Source: Pseudomonas paraglycinae
GTDB lineage: Bacteria > Pseudomonadota > Gammaproteobacteria > Pseudomonadales > Pseudomonadaceae
NCBI RefSeq assembly: GCF_021601625.1
Contig: NZ_BQHR01000025.1
Coordinates: forward strand, 1 to 64,000
Direction of reading: 5' to 3'
Length of the DNA stretch: 64,000 bases
Shown here: positions 8,200 through 16,808 of the stretch, in pieces
Layout: every line of letters starts with the position of its first letter
How positions within the stretch are numbered: position 1 is the first letter of the stretch
The notes under the pieces: generated by a model
Database searches by the model: none
Told to the model about the DNA's origin: nothing
What the model saw: the letters and a program-made list of their open reading frames with translations, nothing else
Position numbers and translations under genes: made by a program

Positions 8200-9648
8200 T
8201 CATTCAGCCAGTTTGAAGGTGATGAAGCTGGCACGGCCCTGACGCAGAACGCGCATCGACACCGAACGGTTCTTCGGCAGCGCCTTGGCGATCTCGGCAA
8301 ACTCCTTGGAAGAACCAATGGCCTGATTGTTCAGGTGCGTGATGATGTCGCCCGGTTGCAGACCGATCAGGGCCGCAGGACCGTCCTGCACTTCCTTGAT
8401 CACCACACCGCCCTTCAGGTCGTAGGTTTTCTTCTGCTCGGCGCTCAGCTCGGCAACCGATACACCCAGACGATTGCTGTTGGTTTCAGCACCAGATTTC
8501 GGCAGAGCATCCAGTTCCTTATCTTCGTCCGGAATCGCGCCGACAGTCAGCTCGACATTCTTGCGCTTGCCGTCGCGAATCACTTCGAGATTGGCTTTGG
8601 CGCCAGCCTTCAAAGCACCCACCAGATGTGGCAGGTCAGCAGACATGACGATCGGTTGACCGTTCATGCTCAGGATCACGTCACCCACTTGCAGGCCGCC
8701 CTTGGCAGCCGGGCCATCATCCTGAATCTGTGCAACCAGCGCACCGGCCGGTTTATCCAGACCGAACGACTCGGCCAGATCCTTGTTCACTTCCTGGATG
8801 ACGACGCCCAGCCAGCCACGGCTGACCTTGCCGCCACTTTTCAGCTGATTGGAAACGTCCATGGCCACGTCGATCGGAATGGCGAACGACACACCCATGA
8901 AGCCACCGGAACGGGTATAGATCTGCGAGTTGATCCCAACCACTTCACCGTTCAGGTTGAACAGTGGGCCACCGGAGTTACCCGGGTTGATCGGCACGTC
9001 GGTCTGGATGAATGGCACGTAGTTTTCGTTCGGCAGACTGCGGCCGACGGCACTGACGATGCCTTGGGTCACGGTGTGGTCAAAGCCGAATGGCGAACCG
9101 ATTGCGACCACCCATTGACCGGCTTTCAGGTCCTGAGATTTGCCGAGTTTCAACACTGGCAGATCCTTGCCTTCGATTTTCAGCAGCGCCACGTCGGAGC
9201 GTGGGTCGGTGCCGATCAGCTTGGCTTTCATTTCACTGCGATCTGCCAGACGGACGAGAATTTCATCGGCATCGGCGATTACGTGGTTGTTGGTCAGGAT
9301 GTAGCCATCCGGCGAAATGATGAAGCCCGAACCCAACGATTGCGCTTCGCGCTGACGATCACCACGCGGAGAACGCTGTTGCGGCGGCATGCCCCGCTCG
9401 AAGAACTCGCGCAGCATCGGTGGCAAGCCTTCCAGGTCAGGCATCTGCTGGTTCACTTTGCGATCCGGCAGCTTTTGCGTGGTACTGATGTTCACCACCG
9501 CAGGCGAGGCCTGTTCGACCAGTTGGGTGAAATCAGGCAGGTTTGCCGGGCTGGCCGCGTCAGCCGCCTGGACTGCAGGAACAGCCTGACCGAGCACCAG
9601 CACGGTGGCGAAAATGGAGAGATAAGACTTCAAGCTTGGTATCGACAT
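8200..9648 (-). CDS. mucD: Periplasmic serine protease MucD (DegP/HtrA family)
   Basis: 482-residue HtrA protease. A signal peptide (to about AVQAAD) precedes a trypsin-like domain with the triad in ILTNNHVIAD (His), RSDVALLKI (Asp) and NPGNSGGPLF (Ser), then two PDZ domains (about 280-370 and 390-475). It clears misfolded envelope proteins and restrains AlgU activation. The start at 9648 has GGGAGC upstream and removes a 30-residue untranslated extension. A 206-base gap separates it from mucB, where P. aeruginosa has mucC. Confidence 0.95.
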   Translation of the reverse strand: MSIPSLKSYLSIFATVLVLGQAVPAVQAADAASPANLPDFTQLVEQASPAVVNISTTQKLPDRKVNQQMPDLEGLPPMLREFFERGMPPQQRSPRGDRQREAQSLGSGFIISPDGYILTNNHVIADADEILVRLADRSEMKAKLIGTDPRSDVALLKIEGKDLPVLKLGKSQDLKAGQWVVAIGSPFGFDHTVTQGIVSAVGRSLPNENYVPFIQTDVPINPGNSGGPLFNLNGEVVGINSQIYTRSGGFMGVSFAIPIDVAMDVSNQLKSGGKVSRGWLGVVIQEVNKDLAESFGLDKPAGALVAQIQDDGPAAKGGLQVGDVILSMNGQPIVMSADLPHLVGALKAGAKANLEVIRDGKRKNVELTVGAIPDEDKELDALPKSGAETNSNRLGVSVAELSAEQKKTYDLKGGVVIKEVQDGPAALIGLQPGDIITHLNNQAIGSSKEFAEIAKALPKNRSVSMRVLRQGRASFITFKLAE

Positions 9649-9720
9649 ACAGCTCCCGTTACGACGAGCAGGGTTAAGCGATATGGAGCAAGGAACACCG
9701 GAAACCACAGGCCGGCATTT

Positions 9721-9763
9721 TTGTTCCGGGAACAACAAACAAGGCCAGAGCCGAGAGGCTCTG
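9721..9763 (-). promoter_or_regulatory. Palindrome and hairpin in the mucB-mucD gap
   Basis: The gap between mucB and mucD holds a perfect 15-base palindrome TTGTTCC-G-GGAACAA (9721-9735) and, next to it, a hairpin CAGAGCC-GAGA-GGCTCTG (9746-9763). On the minus strand these lie 73-116 bases before the mucD start. They may be an attenuator or a site controlling separate mucD transcription; the function is inferred only from position. Confidence 0.35.
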
Positions 9764-9854
9764 ACCTATAAAAAATTTTCGGGTGTTTTGCAAATGAAAA
9801 TGCTCAGCAAACATTTCACGTCTCGACGACGAAGTGGAGATAGCTGGAATCAGC

Positions 9855-10817
9855 TCACTGCTTGCTGGTTGCAGCGCCATCATTGCGCATCGACAGGGCA
9901 ATCCGTTCGGCGGTCCCGATTGGAATCTCGCCAACCACCGTCACCATCATTTCGCCTTGAGGCGTTGTCAGACGGCGGGATACGGCAACGGTCGGGCCCA
10001 GTTGAGTCCGGGTATCGGTGACGGTTGCGCCGTTCAGCGGCTCGAGAAACACGGAGAAGCGGGCAAGACCATCGTCATACATCAGGCTGTTGACCTGGGT
10101 CTTGGTTTCCGGATCCTTGTGCGAGGAACTGCTGGTCAGTTCAAAGCCAGGAGGCAGCCAGTCGGAACGCCAGACCTGTGCGGTTTTGACCGCAGACGCC
10201 TTGTCGCTGTCGAGCGTGACTGTCTTGCAATCGGAGTTGGCTTGCAGGTCTTTATCAGATGGGACTTCAGAGGTATCCAGCCGCGTAAACTGGAATCTCT
10301 CAAGCAACTGCCCCTTGTCGTTCAACAGCAGCGACTTGAGCGGCAGGCCCGTTTCCTTGTCCAGATGCAGTTCGAAACCGTAGCGGTGCTGATCACGCGG
10401 CGTCAGCGATACGATCACCGCTTCACGCCCGGCCACGCGCGACTTGCCAATGACGGCAAGCTCATACCAGTTCTTCAGCTTTTGGGGATCGAGAGGGCGA
10501 GCGGCGGAATTGGGAGAATCCCCCAGACCCGCAATCAAGGTGCCGCTGACGCATTGAGTATGTCCATCAATGCGCACGACTTCCTGAGCCGAACCGTCGA
10601 GCTGAAGCAAACGCTCTCGGACCTGGCCATTCTGGACGCGATGCCAGATGTTGTGGGTAGAAAAGCTACCGTTACGCTCGTAAACGAATGTGCCGTGAAA
10701 GCTTTGCTGCTGCTCGGCCAGGCCCAGGCGGGTCAACCAGTCCTGAGCCTCGTCGGCGTGGGCTGGAACAATGAACCAGCCGCTGAGCAGAAGCGAAAGT
10801 AGAGGTATGGCGCGCAT
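9855..10817 (-). CDS. mucB: Sigma factor AlgU regulatory protein MucB
   Basis: 320-residue periplasmic RseB-family protein with signal peptide MRAIPLLSLLLSGWFIVPAHA and a MucB/RseB N-terminal lipoprotein-carrier-like fold (about 25-200) plus a smaller C-terminal domain. It binds the periplasmic part of MucA, shielding it from AlgW cleavage, and lipid signals release it. It follows mucA by 8 bases and is presumably translated from the algU transcript. Full length. Confidence 0.95.
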   Translation of the reverse strand: MRAIPLLSLLLSGWFIVPAHADEAQDWLTRLGLAEQQQSFHGTFVYERNGSFSTHNIWHRVQNGQVRERLLQLDGSAQEVVRIDGHTQCVSGTLIAGLGDSPNSAARPLDPQKLKNWYELAVIGKSRVAGREAVIVSLTPRDQHRYGFELHLDKETGLPLKSLLLNDKGQLLERFQFTRLDTSEVPSDKDLQANSDCKTVTLDSDKASAVKTAQVWRSDWLPPGFELTSSSSHKDPETKTQVNSLMYDDGLARFSVFLEPLNGATVTDTRTQLGPTVAVSRRLTTPQGEMMVTVVGEIPIGTAERIALSMRNDGAATSKQ

Positions 10818-10825
10818 GATCCCCC

Positions 10826-11413
10826 TTAACGGTTTTCCAGGCTTGCTGCACGTGCATATGGCAGCGCGCTCTCGGTGCCTTTCAAGGCAGCCTGTTGAGC
10901 ATGTTGACGCAGGTAACCTGGCAGACGCTGATCGTGCCAGCCTGGCTGACCTTGCAGTACGCCATTGGCCATTGGGCCAGTAGCTTCAGAACTCTCATTA
11001 TAGCCTGCCAATACCGCCGGGCCTTTGACCTGAGGGGTAGCCAGCACTGGCTGATTGGATTGCTGAGCGAGTTCGACGCCGGCGATTTCGTCCTGGTTGT
11101 ACAGACGAACACCTGCCAATACAGCAACGGTCACCGAAGCGGCTACAGCCAGACGACCGAGGCTGCGCCATGGGCCGCGTGTCACTTTGGCAGGGGTCGC
11201 TTCGTCTTCCAGCGCAGCTGAAACCGCCGCAGCGAGATCCAGACGTGGAAGCAACAGATCCTTGTGCATGGCTGCCCGAGCGATCTGGTAACGAGCCCAG
11301 GTTTCACGGGTTTCAACGTCGTCCAGTGCATTGAGCACTCGACGCAATTCCAGTTCGTCCGCTTCGTTATCCATCACTGCGGACAGCGATTCCTGCAGGG
11401 CTTCACGACTCAT
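10826..11413 (-). CDS. mucA: Anti-sigma factor MucA
   Basis: 195-residue single-pass inner-membrane anti-sigma factor. The cytoplasmic N-terminus MSREALQESLSAVMDNEADE binds AlgU; the membrane segment around residues 85-103 (LAVAASVTVAVLAGVRL) is followed by a periplasmic domain that MucB binds. The reading frame is intact to the family's normal length, so this is a non-mucoid-type allele with no truncation of the kind selected in mucoid P. aeruginosa. Upstream in-frame extension is rejected since the start at 11413 fits the family. Confidence 0.96.
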   Translation of the reverse strand: MSREALQESLSAVMDNEADELELRRVLNALDDVETRETWARYQIARAAMHKDLLLPRLDLAAAVSAALEDEATPAKVTRGPWRSLGRLAVAASVTVAVLAGVRLYNQDEIAGVELAQQSNQPVLATPQVKGPAVLAGYNESSEATGPMANGVLQGQPGWHDQRLPGYLRQHAQQAALKGTESALPYARAASLENR

Positions 11414-11444
11414 GGCGTTCCTCTCTTGGCTGTCGCCGCTGTCT

Positions 11445-12026
11445 TTAGTTTTCCTGCAACAACGGTTGCAGAGCTTTATCGATGGCCTCCCGGGCGCGGA
11501 AAATCCGGGAGCGCACGGTACCAACCGGACATTGCATGACGCTCGCGATGTCCTCGTAACTCAGACCATCGAATTCGCGCAAAGTTAACGCCGTGCGCAA
11601 ATCCTCTGGCAGCTGCTGAATGGTTCGATGGACGGTGCCTTCGATCTCATCCCGCAGCAATGCACGTTCAGGAGACTCGAGATCTTTCAGGCCGTGATCG
11701 CCATCGTAGAACTCTGCATCCTCGGAACTTACATCGCTATCCGGCGGCCGACGGCCGCGTGAAACCAGATAGTTCTTCGCCGTGTTAATGGCGATGCGGT
11801 ACAGCCACGTATAAAACGCACTGTCGCCGCGGAAATTTCCAAGCGCTCGATACGCCTTGATAAAGGCTTCTTGTGCGACGTCCTGGGCTTCATGGGTGTC
11901 GTGCACAAAACGCACGATCAACCCGAGAATTTTGTGCTGATACTTCAGCACCAACAGATCGAAAGCTCGCTTGTCGCCACGCTGAACGCGTTCGACCAGC
12001 TGCTGATCCTCTTCCTGGGTTAGCAT
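11445..12026 (-). CDS. algU: ECF sigma factor AlgU (AlgT, sigma-22)
   Basis: 193-residue extracytoplasmic-function sigma factor controlling envelope stress and alginate genes. Region 2 includes DVAQEAFIKAYRAL and FYTWLYRIAINTAKNYL; region 4 includes the helix-turn-helix LSYEDIASVMQCPVGTVRSR. The start MLTQEEDQQL matches the family, so the 19-residue upstream extension is discarded. First gene of the algU-mucA-mucB-mucD run, 31 bases before mucA, with two AlgU-type promoters upstream indicating autoregulation. Confidence 0.97.
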   Translation of the reverse strand: MLTQEEDQQLVERVQRGDKRAFDLLVLKYQHKILGLIVRFVHDTHEAQDVAQEAFIKAYRALGNFRGDSAFYTWLYRIAINTAKNYLVSRGRRPPDSDVSSEDAEFYDGDHGLKDLESPERALLRDEIEGTVHRTIQQLPEDLRTALTLREFDGLSYEDIASVMQCPVGTVRSRIFRAREAIDKALQPLLQEN

Positions 12027-12085
12027 GAACACTCCTCGATAAACTCGGAGGAGGCTTGCATGACCAAACGACCGGACTTGCAAAC

Positions 12086-12112
12086 ATAGACTCGGGCTTT
12101 TCGCAAAAGTTC
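12086..12112 (-). promoter_or_regulatory. AlgU-dependent autoregulatory promoter of algU
   Basis: On the minus strand GAACTT (12107-12112) is followed 16 bases later by TCTAT (12086-12090), matching the sigma-22 consensus GAACTT-N16/17-TCtga. It resembles the P1 promoter described for P. aeruginosa algU in both sequence and position, 60-86 bases before the start codon. Confidence 0.8.
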
Positions 12113-12278
12113 TCCCCCTCCAAGCAAGTTTCCTGCGGGCTCTGATTTGGCACGCACGAAAAACGCAGCGCGGGATGAACCGGCTGCGCGAATAATCTTG
12201 TCATCGGCTCGCCGGCAAGAACCCAACCGCAGGTTCCGCATTGAAGCCGACACTGTCCCTTGTTTCGGGCAACTGTCT

Positions 12279-12306
12279 ATTGATCTTGGGCCTTTGGCAA
12301 AAGTTC
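12279..12306 (-). promoter_or_regulatory. Second AlgU-like promoter upstream of algU
   Basis: A second GAACTT (12301-12306, preceded by G) with TCAAT 17 bases downstream (12279-12283) on the minus strand, about 250 bases before algU. P. aeruginosa has a distal AlgU-dependent promoter too. The -10 is less perfect. The rest of the 558-base algU/nadB gap is AT-rich, holds no gene and presumably also carries the nadB promoter, which I could not place. Confidence 0.45.
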
Positions 12307-12584
12307 CAAATATTTATAGACGTGCCGCGCCGACATTGTGCAACCGTGAGCAGAAAAAGCGTGTTTCATCTGCGATACAGTCGCTTTTTCCCAAAACCGC
12401 TGAAAAAAACATCCGACAAAGCGTCGATATTTCTCCGTCACGGTAGTTTCACAATGCCATATCGGCCCGGCTATTGTGCCGCCCCACCCCTCTATATACT
12501 AGTGGGCTGTGTGGCTGTCTCGACTCGCCCATCCGCCTGTCCTGCGCCAACCCCGACCCGGGTCGCTTTGAGCGGAATCCTGAA

Positions 12585-14201
12585 ATGAGCCAACAGTTTC
12601 AACACGATGTTCTGGTGATTGGCAGCGGCGCTGCCGGTTTGAGTCTCGCGCTGACCCTGCCCGGTCACTTGCGCATCGCCGTACTGAGCAAAGGCGACCT
12701 CGCCAACGGCTCGACCTATTGGGCCCAGGGTGGCGTCGCGGCCGTGCTGGATGATACCGACACCGTCGAATCCCACGTCGATGACACCCTGAATGCCGGC
12801 GGCGGCCTGTGCCATGAAGACGCCGTGCGTTTCACCGTCGAGCACAGCAAGGAAGCGATCCAGTGGCTGATCGACCAGGGCGTGCCCTTCACTCGTGACG
12901 AACAGTCCGGCACAGAAGATGGCGGCTTTGAATTCCACCTCACCCGCGAAGGCGGCCACAGCCATCGACGGATCATCCACGCCGCCGATGCCACTGGCGC
13001 TGCGATCTTCACAACCCTGCTGGCCCAGGCCAAAGAACGCCCGAACATCGAATTGCTCGAACAGCGGGTAGCGGTCGATCTGATCACCGAGCGTCGGCTG
13101 GGGCTGGAAGGCGAACGCTGCCTGGGCGCCTACGTGCTCAACCGCAAAACCGGGGAAGTCGATACCTTCGGGGCACGCTTCGTGATCCTGGCGTCCGGCG
13201 GCGCTGCCAAAGTCTATCTCTATACAAGCAACCCGGACGGTGCCTGCGGTGATGGCATCGCCATGGCCTGGCGTTCGGGCTGCCGGGTTGCGAACCTGGA
13301 GTTCAACCAGTTCCACCCCACCTGCCTCTATCACCCGCAAGCCAAGAGTTTCCTGGTGACCGAAGCCCTGCGTGGTGAAGGCGCTCATTTGAAGCTGCCG
13401 AACGGCGAACGCTTCATGCAGCGCTTCGACTCACGTGCAGAACTGGCGCCACGGGACATCGTCGCCCGCGCCATCGACCACGAAATGAAGCGTCTGGGTG
13501 TCGACTGCGTCTACCTCGATATCAGCCACAAACCCGAAGCCTTCATCAAATCGCACTTCCCGACCGTCTACGAGCGCTGCCTCGGATTCGGCATCGACAT
13601 CACCAAGCAACCGATCCCGGTCGTGCCGGCGGCGCATTACACCTGCGGCGGCGTGATGGTCGATCAACAGGGCCGCACCGACGTGCCCGGTTTGTACGCC
13701 ATCGGCGAAACCAGCTTCACCGGCCTGCACGGCGCCAACCGCATGGCCAGCAACTCGCTGCTCGAATGCTTCGTCTACGCCCGATCGGCGGCGGCGGACA
13801 TTCTCGAGCAACTGCCCGACGTCGCGATCCCGCGCGCCCTGCCCGCCTGGGACGCCAGCCAGGTGACCGACTCCGATGAAGACGTGATAATCGCCCACAA
13901 CTGGGACGAATTGCGGCGCTTCATGTGGGACTACGTGGGCATCGTGCGCACCAACAAGCGCCTGCAACGGGCCCAGCATCGCGTGCGTTTGCTGCTGGAC
14001 GAAATCGACGAGTTCTACAGCAACTATAAAGTCAGCCGTGACCTGATCGAGTTGCGCAACCTGGCGCAGGTAGCGGAACTGATGATCCGCTCGGCCATGG
14101 AGCGCAAGGAAAGCCGTGGCCTGCATTACACCCTCGACTACCCGGACCTGCTGCCCGAAGCACTCGACACTATTCTGGTGCCGCCCACCTACGTCGGCTG
14201 A
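12585..14201 (+). CDS. nadB: L-aspartate oxidase
   Basis: 538-residue FAD enzyme oxidising aspartate to iminoaspartate, first step of NAD synthesis. FAD-binding [16 protein letters not shown] opens the protein, followed by [14 protein letters not shown], the conserved [15 protein letters not shown] and the active-site region [12 protein letters not shown], with [18 protein letters not shown] later. The start MSQQFQHDV gives the family length; an in-frame upstream extension of 37 residues has no support. It is divergent from algU, an arrangement conserved in Pseudomonas and related bacteria. Confidence 0.97.
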   Translation: MSQQFQHDVLVIGSGAAGLSLALTLPGHLRIAVLSKGDLANGSTYWAQGGVAAVLDDTDTVESHVDDTLNAGGGLCHEDAVRFTVEHSKEAIQWLIDQGVPFTRDEQSGTEDGGFEFHLTREGGHSHRRIIHAADATGAAIFTTLLAQAKERPNIELLEQRVAVDLITERRLGLEGERCLGAYVLNRKTGEVDTFGARFVILASGGAAKVYLYTSNPDGACGDGIAMAWRSGCRVANLEFNQFHPTCLYHPQAKSFLVTEALRGEGAHLKLPNGERFMQRFDSRAELAPRDIVARAIDHEMKRLGVDCVYLDISHKPEAFIKSHFPTVYERCLGFGIDITKQPIPVVPAAHYTCGGVMVDQQGRTDVPGLYAIGETSFTGLHGANRMASNSLLECFVYARSAAADILEQLPDVAIPRALPAWDASQVTDSDEDVIIAHNWDELRRFMWDYVGIVRTNKRLQRAQHRVRLLLDEIDEFYSNYKVSRDLIELRNLAQVAELMIRSAMERKESRGLHYTLDYPDLLPEALDTILVPPTYVG

Positions 14202-14622
14202 ACTTGAGGCGTACCCGCAGGCGTCGGTGCAGATCCGCCGCCTGCGAATCCCGGGGCACGCAGATCGACCTGACCCGCCACTCACCGCGCAATCGAAAGC
14301 GCAGCACCACGATCAGTGGCAGCGCCAGACTGTCCGGGCGCAATTGCACCGCTTGCCAGCCATCGGCCCGGTTCCACAGTTGCCAGCCATCGGCGTCCCG
14401 GCGCAATCCGCAGAATGCCTTGGGATGACTCAGCAGGATGTGCCGCGGCAACACCCAGGCAGCATGGGCGAGACACGCGAAAACCCCGAGCGACCCGACC
14501 CAGAATGGAATCGATAACAGAAACAGAGAACCCAGCGCGAATGCCTGGGCCAGAAGATACGCCGCCAGCAACTGCCGTGAGGCATGCCAGCGGCATTCAA
14601 ACGTGTTACTTGGGCTGGACAC
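14170..14622 (-). CDS. ygfX: YgfX (CptA-like) membrane protein
   Basis: 150-residue protein with two hydrophobic helices near residues 16-60 ([19 protein letters not shown] and [17 protein letters not shown]) and a soluble C-terminal half with the DADGWQLWN and [14 protein letters not shown] segments typical of the YgfX/DUF1434 family. In E. coli YgfX has been described as a toxin affecting MreB/FtsZ, though its link to SdhE suggests a flavoprotein role. It overlaps sdhE by 17 bases and its end overlaps convergent nadB by 32. Confidence 0.8.
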   Translation of the reverse strand: MSSPSNTFECRWHASRQLLAAYLLAQAFALGSLFLLSIPFWVGSLGVFACLAHAAWVLPRHILLSHPKAFCGLRRDADGWQLWNRADGWQAVQLRPDSLALPLIVVLRFRLRGEWRVRSICVPRDSQAADLHRRLRVRLKFSRRRWAAPE

Positions 14623-14860
14623 GATCCAGAATCATGCGAACCATGCGTTGCAGTTCGGGATCTTCCGATTCGCTGCGCTCCATGAACCAGCCGAACATGT
14701 CCTGATCCTCGCACTCGAGCAGGCGGACATACAGCGCGCGATCCACCTCGTTCAGATTGGCGTAGACCTCTTTCACGAACGGCACCAGCAACACGTCAAG
14801 CTCAAGCATGCCGCGACGGCTGTGCCAAAAGAGGCGATTCAGTTCAACTTGTTCGACCAT
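14606..14860 (-). CDS. sdhE: FAD assembly factor SdhE
   Basis: 84-residue protein with the SdhE/YgfY signature [14 protein letters not shown], including the RGMxE segment required for covalent FAD attachment to the succinate dehydrogenase flavoprotein. Small five-helix fold, cytoplasmic. It is translationally overlapped with ygfX and divergent from ygfZ, reproducing the sdhE-ygfX / ygfZ neighbourhood of enterobacteria, here beside the flavoenzyme gene nadB. Confidence 0.92.
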   Translation of the reverse strand: MVEQVELNRLFWHSRRGMLELDVLLVPFVKEVYANLNEVDRALYVRLLECEDQDMFGWFMERSESEDPELQRMVRMILDRVQPK

Positions 14861-15009
14861 GGAGCCCTCCTCAAATAGGCCGCAAGTATACAGGCCCGAA
14901 GCGGGCCGAACAGTCGGCTTTGGTCGGGCACCACCGATCCTTTATCAACTACCCATTTCAACACCACCCCCTTATGATGTGCCCCAGTCTATTTACCCTG
15001 CGATGACCC

Positions 15010-15951
15010 ATGGCCGATTCTGCTTTTTTCTGCACCCTCTCTCATGAAGGCGTTCTCGCGGTTCGCGGCGCGGATGCCGGCAAATTCCTGCAAGGCCAGC
15101 TGACCTGCAACATCAATTACCTGAGTGATACCCAGGCCAGCCTCGGTGCCCGCTGCACGCAGAAAGGCCGGATGCAGTCGAGTTTCCGCATCGTGCTGGA
15201 AGGCGACGGCGTATTGCTGGCGATGGCCGGCGAGCTGCTGGAGCCGCAACTGGCGGATCTGAAAAAGTACGCGGTGTTCTCCAAATCGAAACTGACCGAC
15301 GAAAGCGCCTCCTGGGTGCGCTTCGGTCTGGATCATGGCGATGCTGCCCTGAGCAGCCTGGGTCTGGAACTGCCGGCGAATACCGACAGCGTGGCTCGCC
15401 ACGAAGGGCTGATCGCGATTCGCGTCTCCCCGAACCGTGCCGAACTCTGGGTGCCTGCCGATCAGGCCGACGGCATCAAAGGCAAGCTGTCCGCACAATT
15501 GATCGAAGGCGAACTCAATCAGTGGCTGCTGGGCCAGATCCGCGCCGGTATCGGCCAGGTCATGCCGAGCACCCGCGAGCTGTTCATCCCGCAGATGCTC
15601 AACCTGCAAGCCGTCGGCGGCGTGAGCTTCAAGAAAGGCTGCTACACCGGCCAGGAAATCGTCGCGCGCATGCAGTATCTGGGCAAGCTCAAGCGTCGCC
15701 TGTACCGCGTGCAACTGGACGCCAGTGAATTGCCGGAGCCGGGCACCCCGCTGTTCGCCCCGAGCCACGGCAGCTCCATCGGCGAAGTGGTGCTGGCCGC
15801 CCGTGCCGAAAAGAATATTGAACTGCTGGCGGTGTTGCAGGCCGAAGCTGCCGACGCAGGCGATTTGCATCTGGGCACGGCCGAAGGTCCGGCGCTGCAC
15901 TTGCTCGACCTGCCTTACGAACTGGATCGCGACCGCGAAATCCAGCGCTGA
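15010..15951 (+). CDS. ygfZ: Folate-binding protein YgfZ
   Basis: 313-residue relative of the glycine-cleavage T-protein that supports iron-sulfur enzyme activity and some tRNA modification through folate. The family signature KGCYTGQEIVARM, with its essential Cys, lies near residues 213-225, and the N-terminal region LQGQLTCNINYL matches the folate-binding fold. Length is normal. It is divergent from sdhE with 149 bases between starts. Confidence 0.92.
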   Translation: MADSAFFCTLSHEGVLAVRGADAGKFLQGQLTCNINYLSDTQASLGARCTQKGRMQSSFRIVLEGDGVLLAMAGELLEPQLADLKKYAVFSKSKLTDESASWVRFGLDHGDAALSSLGLELPANTDSVARHEGLIAIRVSPNRAELWVPADQADGIKGKLSAQLIEGELNQWLLGQIRAGIGQVMPSTRELFIPQMLNLQAVGGVSFKKGCYTGQEIVARMQYLGKLKRRLYRVQLDASELPEPGTPLFAPSHGSSIGEVVLAARAEKNIELLAVLQAEAADAGDLHLGTAEGPALHLLDLPYELDRDREIQR

Positions 15952-15986
15952 TCGCAGCATTTGTTGCAACACCCTAGAGAAACGAC

Positions 15987-16808
15987 ATGAGTGAGCTGGC
16001 GGATAAGGTCCAACAGGATTTGGTTGAGGCCATCGATAACGATGACCTGGTTCTGCCAACGTTACCGGAAGTGGCCTTGCAGATTCGCAAGGCCGCTGAA
16101 GATCCGGACATCAGCGTCAGCGACCTGAGCAAAGTGATCGGCCGCGACACGGCGCTGTCGGCGCGCCTGATCAAAGTGGTCAACAGCCCGCTGCTGCGCG
16201 CGACCCAGGAAGTTACCGACCTGCACACCGCCATCACCCGGCTTGGCGTCAATTACAGCAGCAACCTGGCGATCGGCCTGGTGATGGAGCAGATCTTCCA
16301 CGCCCGCTCGGATGTGGTCGAACAGAAGATGCGCGAAGTCTGGCGCAAGAGTCTGGAAATCGCCGGCGTCAGCTACGCCCTGTGCCGCCGTTACACCCAG
16401 CTCAAGCCCGATCAGGCCGCGCTCGGTGGACTGGTTCATCAGATCGGCGTGCTGCCGATCCTGACCTATGCCGAAGACCACTACGAATTGCTGTCCGATC
16501 CGGTCAGCCTCAACCATGTGATCGACCACATTCATCCGTTGCTCGGCGACAAGCTGCTGCGGGTCTGGGAGTTTCCGGAGCGTCTGGTGGAGCTGCCGGG
16601 GCTGTATCAGGACCTCAAGCGCGAATCGCAGCAGATCGATTACGTCGACATCGTGCAAGTGGCCAGCCTGTATTGCCACAAGGACACCGACCATCCGCTG
16701 GCCCGCATCGATCCGTTCAGCGTGCCGGCATTCCGCAAGCTTGGCATCGATCCGGAAAACAAGGCGCTGTGCGCCGATCTGGAAGAATCGCGGTCGATGT
16801 TCTACTGA
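15987..16808 (+). CDS. HDOD domain-containing protein
   Basis: 273-residue protein that is almost entirely one HDOD domain (about residues 15-215), a signalling relative of HD hydrolases that lacks hydrolytic metal ligands. Segments LPTLPEVALQIRKAAEDPD and DTALSARLIKVVNSPLL are typical openings. Such proteins often act with c-di-GMP or two-component systems, but no partner is evident. It lies 35 bases after ygfZ and its stop abuts the 3' end of tctE. Confidence 0.85.
   Translation: MSELADKVQQDLVEAIDNDDLVLPTLPEVALQIRKAAEDPDISVSDLSKVIGRDTALSARLIKVVNSPLLRATQEVTDLHTAITRLGVNYSSNLAIGLVMEQIFHARSDVVEQKMREVWRKSLEIAGVSYALCRRYTQLKPDQAALGGLVHQIGVLPILTYAEDHYELLSDPVSLNHVIDHIHPLLGDKLLRVWEFPERLVELPGLYQDLKRESQQIDYVDIVQVASLYCHKDTDHPLARIDPFSVPAFRKLGIDPENKALCADLEESRSMFY

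Noticed and set aside
12354-12389. AAAAAGCG...CGCTTTTT hairpin between algU and nadB
   Set aside because: Loop is 20 bases and no gene ends here in either direction; probably incidental.
14170-14201. Overlap of ygfX and nadB ends as a possible frameshift
   Set aside because: Both proteins reach family-normal ends, so this is an ordinary tail-to-tail overlap.
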